Below, piece after piece: positions 27,762-35,488 of a stretch of DNA of 64,000 nucleotides; within the stretch, counting starts at the first letter, position 1; each line of letters begins with the position of its first letter. The notes under the pieces are model-generated. The model was not told the DNA's origin, searched no databases, and saw only the letters and a list, made by a program, of their open reading frames with translations. The DNA is from Shewanella sp. OPT22 (lineage in GTDB: Bacteria; Pseudomonadota; Gammaproteobacteria; Enterobacterales; Shewanellaceae). The position numbers and the translations under genes are program-made. The stretch spans positions 15,126-79,125 of the forward strand of contig NZ_PGVH01000018.1 of assembly GCF_004168585.1 (NCBI RefSeq), written 5' to 3'.

Positions 27762-27912
27762 ATCATTATCCAGTTATTGAAATACTTCTATCAATTACTA
27801 AAGGATAGTAAATTTGAACAAAAAGATATTTCTATTTTTTAGCGTAATTCATTGAATATATTTAGAAATGTTTTATCTGATCCAAGTAATATTAGAGGGG
27901 CGGTGAAATCCT

Positions 27913-27929
27913 ATCAAGTCAGACCAGTA
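27913..27929 (-). promoter_or_regulatory. FadR operator upstream of fadL
   Basis: On the minus strand the 17 bases read TACTGGTCTGACTTGAT, matching the FadR consensus ANCTGGTCNGACNNGTT in the CTGGTC-N-GAC core. It lies about 150 bases upstream of fadL, the expected type of target for FadR. Binding itself is inferred. Confidence 0.75.
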
Positions 27930-28094
27930 TATTTTTTGTAAATGACAAGTGAAAAAGTAATCAGAATTAAGAGTTACTGAAGTAGTTTAGCCGATATGGT
28001 TTTATTTTTTTGTTAAAAAACAATGCATTAAATATCAAGGTGTTTGTTTTTTTTTATAAGCGAAGTTATAAGTATTGTTAATTAATCTTTGTTA

Positions 28095-28126
28095 ATCAGC
28101 ATAAGTTCAAATGAACTTATGCTGAT
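28095..28126. repeat. 32-bp perfect palindrome downstream of putP
   Basis: ATCAGCATAAGTTCA (28095-28109) is the exact reverse complement of 28112-28126, with AA between. It lies 10 bases after the putP stop. Lacking GC and a T tail, it is not a standard terminator, though the RNA would still fold. Confidence 0.7.
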
Positions 28127-28136
28127 ATCTTATTAA

Positions 28137-29588
28137 TTATAAATGCTTTTTAAATACGTTGAAGTTAGATTTGTTACTTTCGTCTGCTGGGAAAATAAAG
28201 CTGACAATCACACCAACGGTTGCTGCAAAAATAAAGGCAGGAAGTAACTCATATAAATCAAAAATACCACCTTCAAGTTGTTTCCAAATGATTACCGTTA
28301 ATGCGCCTGTTAGGATAGTCGCAATCGCACCTGCTTTACTGTAACCCTTCCAAAATAAAGATAAAATCACTACAGGACCAAATGCTGCACCAAAACCAGC
28401 CCAAGCGTAACTGACCAACTCAAGGACATTACTCTCAGGATTTAACGCAATTAATGCTGCAACTACGGCTACAAGAAACACACTTGCACGGCCTATAATC
28501 ATTAATTCTTTTGAACTTGCACTCGGTTTTAGCCACTTTTTATAAAAGTCTTCAGTAACGACACTAGAGCAAACCAATAACTGTGAATCAATGGTACTCA
28601 TAATGGCAGACAGAATTGCAGCAATCAGCAATCCACCAATCCAAGGACTAAAAGCAGCTTGAGTAAGATAGATAAATACCGTTTCACTGTTTTCTAATGG
28701 AGAGTTTGCAAAATGTACTGCTCCAGCTAAACCGACTGTCAGTGCGCCTAATAATGAAACTATCATCCAGCTCATGCCAATTCGGCGAGAAACGGTTAAA
28801 TCCTTCGGGTCGCCAATTGCCATAAAGCGAGAAAGAATATGCGGTTGGCCAAAATAGCCTAATCCCCAAGCTAATAATGAAAGCAGACCAATAACAGTCA
28901 TGTCTTCATGCAGTATAGACAACATACTTGGATCAAGGTTTGACAGGTTTTGTTGATTTTCTGGTTGAGAAAAAATCGCTACGGGAACGATCAGTAATGC
29001 AATTAGCATTAGGCAACCTTGGAAAAAGTCTGTCCAACTAACAGCAAAAAAACCACCAATAAAGGTATAAGAAACAATGATAACGCTGCCAATTAATAAG
29101 GCGTAAGTGTAATCAAGGCCGAATACTTTCTCGAAAAGAATTGCGCCGCCGACCATGCCTGAGGAGGTATAGAAGGTAAAAAATACCAAAATGGTCAGTG
29201 CTGAAATGAGCTTCAAGATACCGCTTTTGTCATTGAAGCGCTTTTCAAAAAAATCAGGTAATGTCAGTGCATTATCAGTAAGTTGGGTATATATACGAAG
29301 ACGTTTAGCGACAAACAACCAATTTAGCCAAGCACCGACTAATAAGCCAATACCAATCCAAGCTTCACCTAAACCGCCAACATAAACGGCACCAGGTAAA
29401 CCAAGTAATAACCAGCCAGACATATCAGAAGCGCCAACGCTTAAAGCTGTAACTGCGGGGCCCATTTTTCGACCACCTAAAATATAGTCGTCAACGTTGT
29501 CGGTTTTTTTGTAAGCCCAAAAGCCGATTGCGAGCATCGCAATCAAATAGGCTGAAAAGGTAATGAGAATAGGGAGGCTAATGCTCAT
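28137..29588 (-). CDS. putP: Sodium/proline symporter PutP
   Basis: A 483-aa SSS-family transporter with about 13 membrane helices. Characteristic segments are YILGGRKMGPAVTALSVGAS, DMSGWLLLGLPGAVYVGG and, later, LAWGLGYFGQPHILSRFMA. It imports L-proline with Na+. No putA is adjacent. The next gene on the other strand is an accessory ankyrin gene, so this marks a backbone/accessory boundary. Confidence 0.9.
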   Translation of the reverse strand: MSISLPILITFSAYLIAMLAIGFWAYKKTDNVDDYILGGRKMGPAVTALSVGASDMSGWLLLGLPGAVYVGGLGEAWIGIGLLVGAWLNWLFVAKRLRIYTQLTDNALTLPDFFEKRFNDKSGILKLISALTILVFFTFYTSSGMVGGAILFEKVFGLDYTYALLIGSVIIVSYTFIGGFFAVSWTDFFQGCLMLIALLIVPVAIFSQPENQQNLSNLDPSMLSILHEDMTVIGLLSLLAWGLGYFGQPHILSRFMAIGDPKDLTVSRRIGMSWMIVSLLGALTVGLAGAVHFANSPLENSETVFIYLTQAAFSPWIGGLLIAAILSAIMSTIDSQLLVCSSVVTEDFYKKWLKPSASSKELMIIGRASVFLVAVVAALIALNPESNVLELVSYAWAGFGAAFGPVVILSLFWKGYSKAGAIATILTGALTVIIWKQLEGGIFDLYELLPAFIFAATVGVIVSFIFPADESNKSNFNVFKKHL

Positions 29589-29742
29589 AGAGTCACTCTT
29601 GTAATAGTTATTATTCCAGCACTACATGGTAACAAAAATTTTGCAGGTGTTGGGAAATGATATTTTATGGTTTATGAGAACACTCTAAAAAAATAATCTT
29701 TCTCTTTAATTATTATTCATTCGACATGAAAGGAAAGTAGTA

Positions 29743-31806
29743 ATGGCAGTAGATGTTTCCCCAGTTGGGCAAAGAAAAATTACAGAAATAAGACTGAGTG
29801 AAATGACCAAGCCAATACCAATGGTAGGTTTACAAGTCTTGGAAATACCTCTTAGTGGTGAGCATTCAGAGGAATCAAAAAAAAGTTTGTCCTACCTTAC
29901 ATCATCAATAGAAACCAGACCTGTAGTTGTTAAATTTTATAGGTATTCAATGACGGGAAGAGAACTTTTATACAGGTTCAATGCAAATATTGAGTTTCAA
30001 AGCACAGGTGATAAATGTTGGAATGTCAAAGACACTTCCCAAAGTGGAAAAGGCCTTTTGGGTTGGAATCACTCTAAAGCAATTACATATTTAGAAGCAA
30101 AGTTAAACCTTTTACCAGCAAAAAATGTAGCAATTGATGCAGCTTGCGTAGTTTCTACGCTTTTAAATGGTTCAACAAATAGAGTTAAATGCTTGACCGA
30201 AGCGGATACAAATTTAAATTTTCGTATATCAAAAAAGAATTATCCTTTAACAACGGTAAAAGCAACTTCTGAAGATGGCTTTAAAGTTGGATACCAAAGA
30301 AGTGAAACATGCTATAACGATCACGCTCCAGGAGAGTGCATCCATGATACTAAGTACGCTAGATGGGGCAAAAGTAAAGATTTAGAACTAGAACTTCTAC
30401 ATGAAACACAAAAAACGCCTCTTCTCATTGCTGTATTATCTGGTGATAAATCCACGGTGGAATTGTTAGCACAGAGCGGAGCAAGTACTGGTTTTCAAGA
30501 TTTTTCAGGAAATACACCATTACATTTTGTTTGTGAACCGGAATATAGAGATATGTGGCAATGCTTAGTTGATGCCAGTAAATATGGTGAGCTGGATGTT
30601 AAAAATCAAGAGGGAATAAGTCCGCTACATTTAGCTATAAACAAAGAAAATAATGAGTATGCATTAATGTTGATTCGTGCTGGAGCAGACATTAATTTAC
30701 CCGATGCTAATGGAGACCGACCTATTCATTTGGCGGTAAGAAAAAATAATACTAACCTTGTTTCTGAGCTGGTTAAAACATGTATGTTAAATGTACAAAA
30801 TACAAAAGGTTTTTCTCCTTTGTTTTTAGCAATTAACCAAAATAAAACAGCCAATTTTGAGTTAATAGGTAAATTGCTTGAAGCTGGTGCTGATCCTTAT
30901 GCCATTGTTGAAAACGGAAAGAGTGCTATTTCTGAAGCTGTAGAAAAAAATAACTTACCTTTACTAGAAAAACTGTTGAAGATCAGCTGTGAAAGTAAGA
31001 CTAAAGAACAAAGCCTAAAATATGCATTAGATATTGCTGAAAAGAAACAAAATCCCAAAATGATGCTTGAGTTGCTTAAGCTTCTAGTCAAGCTTGAAAG
31101 TTCGACCACTAAGCTTCAGTCACCACCAGAAAACACTTCTTTAGAAGTATCTTCACAGTCAGAAGGTACCGTAAACAATGAGACTAAAAATCTTGAGTTA
31201 GAAGCGGTTGCAAAAAGTTCGTTTTCTGAACGAATATGTGGGCTTTTATGCAGCGCAATAACCGTTGCTGATATGGACGTTATTTCTGAGTGTATCCAGT
31301 TAATTAATTCGCCGGTCTTTGATGCCAGCGCCTGTCAGTATTTTAAGGTGTTTGAAGTTGCTTTACTTGTAACGGGCGTTTCTGAAGAAGCTCACTTGAG
31401 CATCTTAAAACAAGTTTACTCTATAGAAAAACATGAGAACTTGATAGGTGGAGGTCGAGGTTCAATTATATTCGCTATTACACAAGGGAAAGCCTGTGCG
31501 CCTAACCATGTCTTGAAATTTCTTTTTGATTGGGCTACGGAAAAAAGTGATTTCGGAATGCTAAACCATTCTTATGAAAATGAACCCGTACATAGTGTAG
31601 TAAACAGAAAATGTAATAGCTCTGTTTTCGCTCTATTTTTAAACACATATCATGACGTTAAAATTAAGGCCGACTCTGTTAATAGTTGTACTTATGCAGA
31701 AGAAACTGGCGGAATGGAAGGTAAAAATATGACGACGTTGAGAGTAACTCGAGGAAAAGGTGAGCCGACTCGTCAAGAAAATACGAGTGGTTTATCTGAG
31801 TTTTAA
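29743..31806 (+). CDS. Ankyrin repeat protein with an unnamed N-terminal domain
   Basis: A 687-aa protein with AAAGGAAAG before the ATG and no signal peptide. Residues about 1-215 form a domain shared with the next (broken) gene, with Cys190, Cys199 and His201 followed by KYARWGK, possibly a metal site. Residues about 225-420 carry five to six ankyrin repeats (TPLLIAVLSGDKSTVELL, SPLHLAINKENNEYALMLI, RPIHLAVRKNN, SPLFLAIN). The rest, to 687, is helical and unrecognised. Ankyrin proteins mediate protein contacts; in host-associated bacteria they are often exported effectors. AT-rich, accessory-type composition. Confidence 0.85.
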   Translation: MAVDVSPVGQRKITEIRLSEMTKPIPMVGLQVLEIPLSGEHSEESKKSLSYLTSSIETRPVVVKFYRYSMTGRELLYRFNANIEFQSTGDKCWNVKDTSQSGKGLLGWNHSKAITYLEAKLNLLPAKNVAIDAACVVSTLLNGSTNRVKCLTEADTNLNFRISKKNYPLTTVKATSEDGFKVGYQRSETCYNDHAPGECIHDTKYARWGKSKDLELELLHETQKTPLLIAVLSGDKSTVELLAQSGASTGFQDFSGNTPLHFVCEPEYRDMWQCLVDASKYGELDVKNQEGISPLHLAINKENNEYALMLIRAGADINLPDANGDRPIHLAVRKNNTNLVSELVKTCMLNVQNTKGFSPLFLAINQNKTANFELIGKLLEAGADPYAIVENGKSAISEAVEKNNLPLLEKLLKISCESKTKEQSLKYALDIAEKKQNPKMMLELLKLLVKLESSTTKLQSPPENTSLEVSSQSEGTVNNETKNLELEAVAKSSFSERICGLLCSAITVADMDVISECIQLINSPVFDASACQYFKVFEVALLVTGVSEEAHLSILKQVYSIEKHENLIGGGRGSIIFAITQGKACAPNHVLKFLFDWATEKSDFGMLNHSYENEPVHSVVNRKCNSSVFALFLNTYHDVKIKADSVNSCTYAEETGGMEGKNMTTLRVTRGKGEPTRQENTSGLSEF

Positions 31807-31954
31807 TGAGTCTAGTGAGTGTTCCCAATAACAACAGTCTGAGTTATTAATTTTTTATTGGAATTACTATGGCACAACAATCACAGCTAGGATCTAGCTC
31901 TATACATTTCCGTGTTTATCAGCATTATGCTCCTCTCGAATTTACAAAAGTACA

Positions 31955-33412
31955 ATGTCTAGAGGTTACTCCTGCAGAAGCTGGGCAAGAAAAGATGTGT
32001 CACTCTCTTATATTACCGCCATTCAAGAGCCTAGAGAAGTCGTCGTGAATTTTCACTGCTTTAGTGCATCATCGTCTCCAACTGAAAAACAATTTCAAGC
32101 AATTTTGACATTTGTACCTAATGAAAAACGCTGTTGGAAAATTACTTTTAAAGATAAGTCATCTGAAAGTTTACCAATGGTTAAGTCTATAGAAACTAAA
32201 TTGAATTTGCTTAATTTTGGAAGCCACTTTGTGCAAGCTATTTTGAAAGGGAGTGCGACAGAAATTCAAAATTTTATAGACATTGGAGTCAACGTAAATT
32301 GTGTCATCTCAAATGATAATTTTACTGTTACATTAAAAGAAGCCAAAAAAGATCATGGATTTGCAATTTCTCATAGATTCAAACCAAATATGCAGTGTGA
32401 CTGTTTCTCTTGGGCATCGGGGGATTTAAACCATAACCCGGAACAATGCAAAAATGGTGAAAAGCATGCAAGGTGGGGTAATAAGTTTAACCTAGAATAC
32501 GAAAAGCTTGTTGAGGAGAGGTTGACGCCTTTGCATATTGCGATTTTAACGGGGCGAAAGTTGATTGTACTCAAGTTAATTAAAGCTGGCGCTAGACCCA
32601 ACATAAAAGATATAAATGGCAAAACAGCATTACATACGTTAGCTGAAAACAGCTCTACAGAGTTTCATGATGAAGTCATTAGTTCATGCAAAGATAGAGA
32701 TATCGATATTAGGGATGGGGAAGGAAATACAGCTTTACATATTGCGATTAACAGAGGAAATAAGGTACTTACTGAAAAACTTATTGGAGTAGAAGCCAGC
32801 TTAAATTTAGTCAATAATGAAGGCTTTACACCTTTAATGCTTGCGGCCGCTAAACAGGATGTAGATATTTTGAAATTGCTTTTAGATCATGTTGATGTCG
32901 ATCAACAAGTTGAATCTAGGGGGAATGCGCTCAGTGTTGCTGTTGAATACAGCAAAAAAGGACAACACAGGGTCGTTGATTTGCTTCTTGAGAAAGGAGC
33001 AGATCCTTTCGCAGGCAAAAATTTGTCTAAGAGCGCAATTCGTATGGCTGCTTTTAATAATGAGCTAGAACTCTTGAAAAAAATAATAGCGGCGAAGACT
33101 GAAGCAACGGACGAGGACAAAAAAGCTCACTTCAAATCGGCGTTTGAAGCTGCTGTTCTTATAAAAGAAATTAAACTCGTTAAGGAGCTTGTTACACAGT
33201 TGGGAGATACTTTTTTTGATGAACATATACTTGATATTTTAAGTGTTGTAACTTCTAAACAAGATCTTGATTCAGTTAGGCAACGTGTAATTTCTAGGGG
33301 GTACGCACTATGTATTGCTGCTGAACACAGCAAGGCAGGAGAACACGGTGTTGTTGATTTACTTCTTGAAAAAGAGGCTGATCCTTTTACTATTGAAGAC
33401 TTGCGCTCATAG
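31955..33412 (+). CDS. Middle reading frame of the broken ankyrin gene
   Basis: Open for 485 codons. The ATG at 31955 has no ribosome site; the first about 15 codons are out of register with the paralogue and real homology begins at VSLSYITA. It carries the Cys-rich segment CDCFSWASG and KHARWGN (matching KYARWGK next door), then ankyrin repeats (TPLHIAILTGRKLIVLKLIK, TALHIAINRGNKVL, TPLMLAAAKQDVDILKLLL). It stops early at TAG 33410-33412. Probably not a complete protein. Confidence 0.55.
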   Translation: MSRGYSCRSWARKDVSLSYITAIQEPREVVVNFHCFSASSSPTEKQFQAILTFVPNEKRCWKITFKDKSSESLPMVKSIETKLNLLNFGSHFVQAILKGSATEIQNFIDIGVNVNCVISNDNFTVTLKEAKKDHGFAISHRFKPNMQCDCFSWASGDLNHNPEQCKNGEKHARWGNKFNLEYEKLVEERLTPLHIAILTGRKLIVLKLIKAGARPNIKDINGKTALHTLAENSSTEFHDEVISSCKDRDIDIRDGEGNTALHIAINRGNKVLTEKLIGVEASLNLVNNEGFTPLMLAAAKQDVDILKLLLDHVDVDQQVESRGNALSVAVEYSKKGQHRVVDLLLEKGADPFAGKNLSKSAIRMAAFNNELELLKKIIAAKTEATDEDKKAHFKSAFEAAVLIKEIKLVKELVTQLGDTFFDEHILDILSVVTSKQDLDSVRQRVISRGYALCIAAEHSKAGEHGVVDLLLEKEADPFTIEDLRS

Positions 33413-33673
33413 CGCAATCCGTATGGCTGTCATTAAAAAAGATTTAGGATTATTGAAAAAATTAATAGCAGCTAAGAGTGACGCTAGTGTTGAATTAAGG
33501 AAAGAACATTTTAAAGTCGCATTTGCTGCTGCTATTGAAGGTAACGAGCTTTCGTTTGTCAAAGAGCTTCTTGCTCAGTGGGATGATACTTTTTTTGATG
33601 AAAATGTACTCGATATTTTAGGTGTTGCAATTTCAAGCAGTGATGTTGAGTTAGTAGAAAAATGTGTAGTATC
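32918..33673 (+). repeat. Two tandem 378-bp repeats within the ankyrin gene
   Basis: Copy 1 (32918-33295) and copy 2 (33296-about 33673) both begin TCTAGGGGG-side sequence and encode parallel protein segments: VVDLLLEKGADPF/VVDLLLEKEADPF, SAIRMA/SAIRMA, LGDTFFDEHILDIL/WDDTFFDENVLDIL. The period is 378 bases (126 codons). Divergence between copies is substantial, so the duplication is not recent. Confidence 0.75.
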
Positions 33674-34346
33674 TATTCAACGACAAAACGCAGAAATAGA
33701 ACTCAAAGAGGCATCACCGGACATTTCCAGTAGCATTGATGAAAAAACAGAAACTATAGATGATAGTAAAGAAACTCATACGGAGAAACAAAACAAAAAA
33801 GAACGACTTGAAATTTCAAGAGAGGTGCTTGAAAAAGCGATAGCGTTAAATTGTGGAGAGCGAATTCAAACAAAAGTATTAGAACTGCTTTTTTCTGTGG
33901 TCAATGGCGATTCTGTCGAATCAAGCCAACTTTTAGCTTTTGCTATCCCAATAGTTAACTCAAAAGAGCGTGAGTATATTTTACGTTTCTTGTTAAATGT
34001 TGCTCTAAAAAACAGAGATAAAAAAATGCTAGATGCTGCGATAGATAGCAAGAAACCAAAAAAATCAACGATATTGAAATGCAGCAAAGTAATACAAGAG
34101 CTTTTTCAACATCACTATTTCAATATTTGCAATGCAAAAGAAGATGACATAATTAAAGCGTCTATATCAGAATGGGATGAATTGAGTGAAGTTCTAGGAG
34201 GGGCGGGTGTTGTTGAAGTTAGCCTTAGCAGTAATTCAGTTTTTCAGGCTGGAGAAAAAGAAATTCAACGCAAGAAATCACCGCCCAAAGTTGGACCGCA
34301 GCTAGCAGATGACCTTTCTGATGATGAAGGTAACGAAGAACTATAA
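33315..34346 (+). CDS. 3' reading frame of the broken ankyrin gene
   Basis: Open for 343 codons but only about codon 29 onward (HSAIRMAVI) is in the homologous register; the leading codons are a shadow of the middle frame. After the second copy of the internal repeat, a charged linker rich in Glu/Lys and a helical C-terminal region end in an Asp/Glu tail. There is no plausible ribosome site, so it is a gene fragment. Confidence 0.5.
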   Translation: MLLNTARQENTVLLIYFLKKRLILLLLKTCAHSAIRMAVIKKDLGLLKKLIAAKSDASVELRKEHFKVAFAAAIEGNELSFVKELLAQWDDTFFDENVLDILGVAISSSDVELVEKCVVSIQRQNAEIELKEASPDISSSIDEKTETIDDSKETHTEKQNKKERLEISREVLEKAIALNCGERIQTKVLELLFSVVNGDSVESSQLLAFAIPIVNSKEREYILRFLLNVALKNRDKKMLDAAIDSKKPKKSTILKCSKVIQELFQHHYFNICNAKEDDIIKASISEWDELSEVLGGAGVVEVSLSSNSVFQAGEKEIQRKKSPPKVGPQLADDLSDDEGNEEL

Positions 34347-34397
34347 AATTTTTCTTGTTAGCAAAAAAAGCTTTTTTTCAAGATTTAAATGGAAGAA

Positions 34398-34430
34398 TTA
34401 ATAGTATCTACTTGAAAAAGATACTATTAA
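34398..34430. repeat. AT-rich hairpin between the ankyrin pseudogene and ppsR
   Basis: TTAATAGTATCT (34398-34409) and AGATACTATTAA (34419-34430) form a perfect 12-bp stem with a nine-base loop between convergent genes. No T run follows, so terminator activity is uncertain. Confidence 0.5.
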
Positions 34431-34479
34431 GTTCAACGGCCGCATACAAATAGTAGGTATTGATGACTATCTACACCGA

Positions 34480-35292
34480 TTAAAACATATGTCTTTCAAG
34501 TCCTGTTTTATCCAGAATCATGGTAGAAATTTCTTCAACCGAATGATTGGTTGTATTGATAAACGGAATTTTTTCTTTCTTATACAGCATTTCAACTTCT
34601 TTCACCTCAATACGACATTGGCGCAGTGAAGCATAGCGGCTATTACTTAAACGTCCTTGACGAATTTCATGCAGTCGCTGCGGATCGATTGTTAAACCAA
34701 ACAGTTTCTTTTTATTTCTTTTTAATGCTTCTGGGAGTTTTAGGTTATCCATGTCGTCTTCAACAAATGGGTAGTTTGCCGCTTTGACTCCAAACTGCAT
34801 TGAAAGATACAAACTTGATGGTGTTTTACCGCAACGAGAAACACCCAGCAGGATAATATCGGCTTTATCCATATGCTTTAGTGTTTGTCCATCATCATTA
34901 TCCATCGAATAATTAATGGCATCGATGCGGTTTTCATAACTGGCATTTTCTTTACCGTGAGTTCGATGAAGTTTTGGTGATGCTTGCATACCAAGTTGCT
35001 CTTCAAGCGGTGCCACAAAAGTATTTAAAAAGTCATAACCAGCGCCTTTACTACTGGTAACAATTTCACGAATTTCTGATTTTACGATGGAATGGAATAT
35101 TAATGGCTGAACACCTGTTGTAATAAAACAATCATCTATTTGTTGCTTAACTGCGTTCGCTTTTGATGTTGTCTCCACAAATGGGATTGTAACTTGTTCA
35201 AATTCAATAGGAAATTGAGAAAGAACTGCATGACCAAATACCTCTGCGGTAATTGCTGTTCCATCAGAAATAAAGAATACTTTAGGTGCCAT
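34480..35292 (-). CDS. ppsR: Phosphoenolpyruvate synthase regulatory protein (PSRP)
   Basis: A 270-aa bifunctional kinase/pyrophosphorylase (DUF299) that switches PEP synthase off with ADP and on with phosphate by modifying a Thr near its catalytic His. The start [16 protein letters not shown] and the P-loop [19 protein letters not shown] are diagnostic, with [17 protein letters not shown] later. It is divergent from ppsA, the usual arrangement. AAGAGGC precedes the ATG. Confidence 0.94.
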   Translation of the reverse strand: MAPKVFFISDGTAITAEVFGHAVLSQFPIEFEQVTIPFVETTSKANAVKQQIDDCFITTGVQPLIFHSIVKSEIREIVTSSKGAGYDFLNTFVAPLEEQLGMQASPKLHRTHGKENASYENRIDAINYSMDNDDGQTLKHMDKADIILLGVSRCGKTPSSLYLSMQFGVKAANYPFVEDDMDNLKLPEALKRNKKKLFGLTIDPQRLHEIRQGRLSNSRYASLRQCRIEVKEVEMLYKKEKIPFINTTNHSVEEISTMILDKTGLERHMF

Positions 35293-35399
35293 AACTGCCT
35301 CTTGTAGTAATAAAATTACAAATAAAATTATAGATTTACGCCTGTTGTGACGGAGTGTAGAATGCCTCCGAGCGAATGTGAAGGACTTGTTTCATTCGC

Positions 35400-35468
35400 T
35401 TATATTAATTCCGATAGCAGTGTGCTTTGTTTCAAATATCGAACAAACTGCTATCGGAATTAATATAA
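35400..35468. repeat. Long perfect inverted repeat in the ppsA leader
   Basis: A 22-bp arm (35400-35421) is exactly complementary to 35447-35468; the core is CCGATAGCAGT/ACTGCTATCGG. The 25-base interior contains a further weak pairing, TTTGTT with AACAAA. The right arm ends nine bases before the GGAG ribosome site of ppsA. It could be a dispersed palindromic element or a leader RNA hairpin. Confidence 0.85.
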
Positions 35469-35488
35469 ATATTTGCGGAGATAGAACT

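Larger units (their letters stand above)
27762..28136. other. Intergenic region between fadL and putP
   Basis: 375 AT-rich bases containing the fadL promoter side with a FadR-like site (27913-27929) and, near putP, a 32-bp near-perfect palindrome (28095-28126). No open frame of note. Confidence 0.6.
31869..34346 (+). pseudogene. Ankyrin repeat gene, paralogue of the preceding gene, split by two frameshifts
   Basis: A single ancestral frame can be followed through three registers. It begins at ATG 31869 (GGA eight bases upstream) with MAQQSQLGSSSIHF. Near CAAGAAAAG (about 31984) it must shift back one base to continue with VSLSYITAIQEPREVVVNF, which aligns to SLSYLTSSIETRPVVVKF of the intact paralogue. 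Near 33404 an extra base after TTGCGCTCA ends the second frame at a TAG (33410), while the next register continues HSAIRMAVIKKDLGLLKK, as in the earlier internal copy KSAIRMAAFNNELELLKK. The two shifts (minus one, plus one) cancel overall. It ends in an acidic tail DDLSDDEGNEEL. Sequencing error or programmed shifting remain possible, but decay is most likely. Confidence 0.75.

Noticed and set aside
35378-35488. N-terminal extension or signal peptide of PpsA
   Set aside because: The extra codons come from the leader palindrome; family alignment and the ribosome site support GTG 35489.
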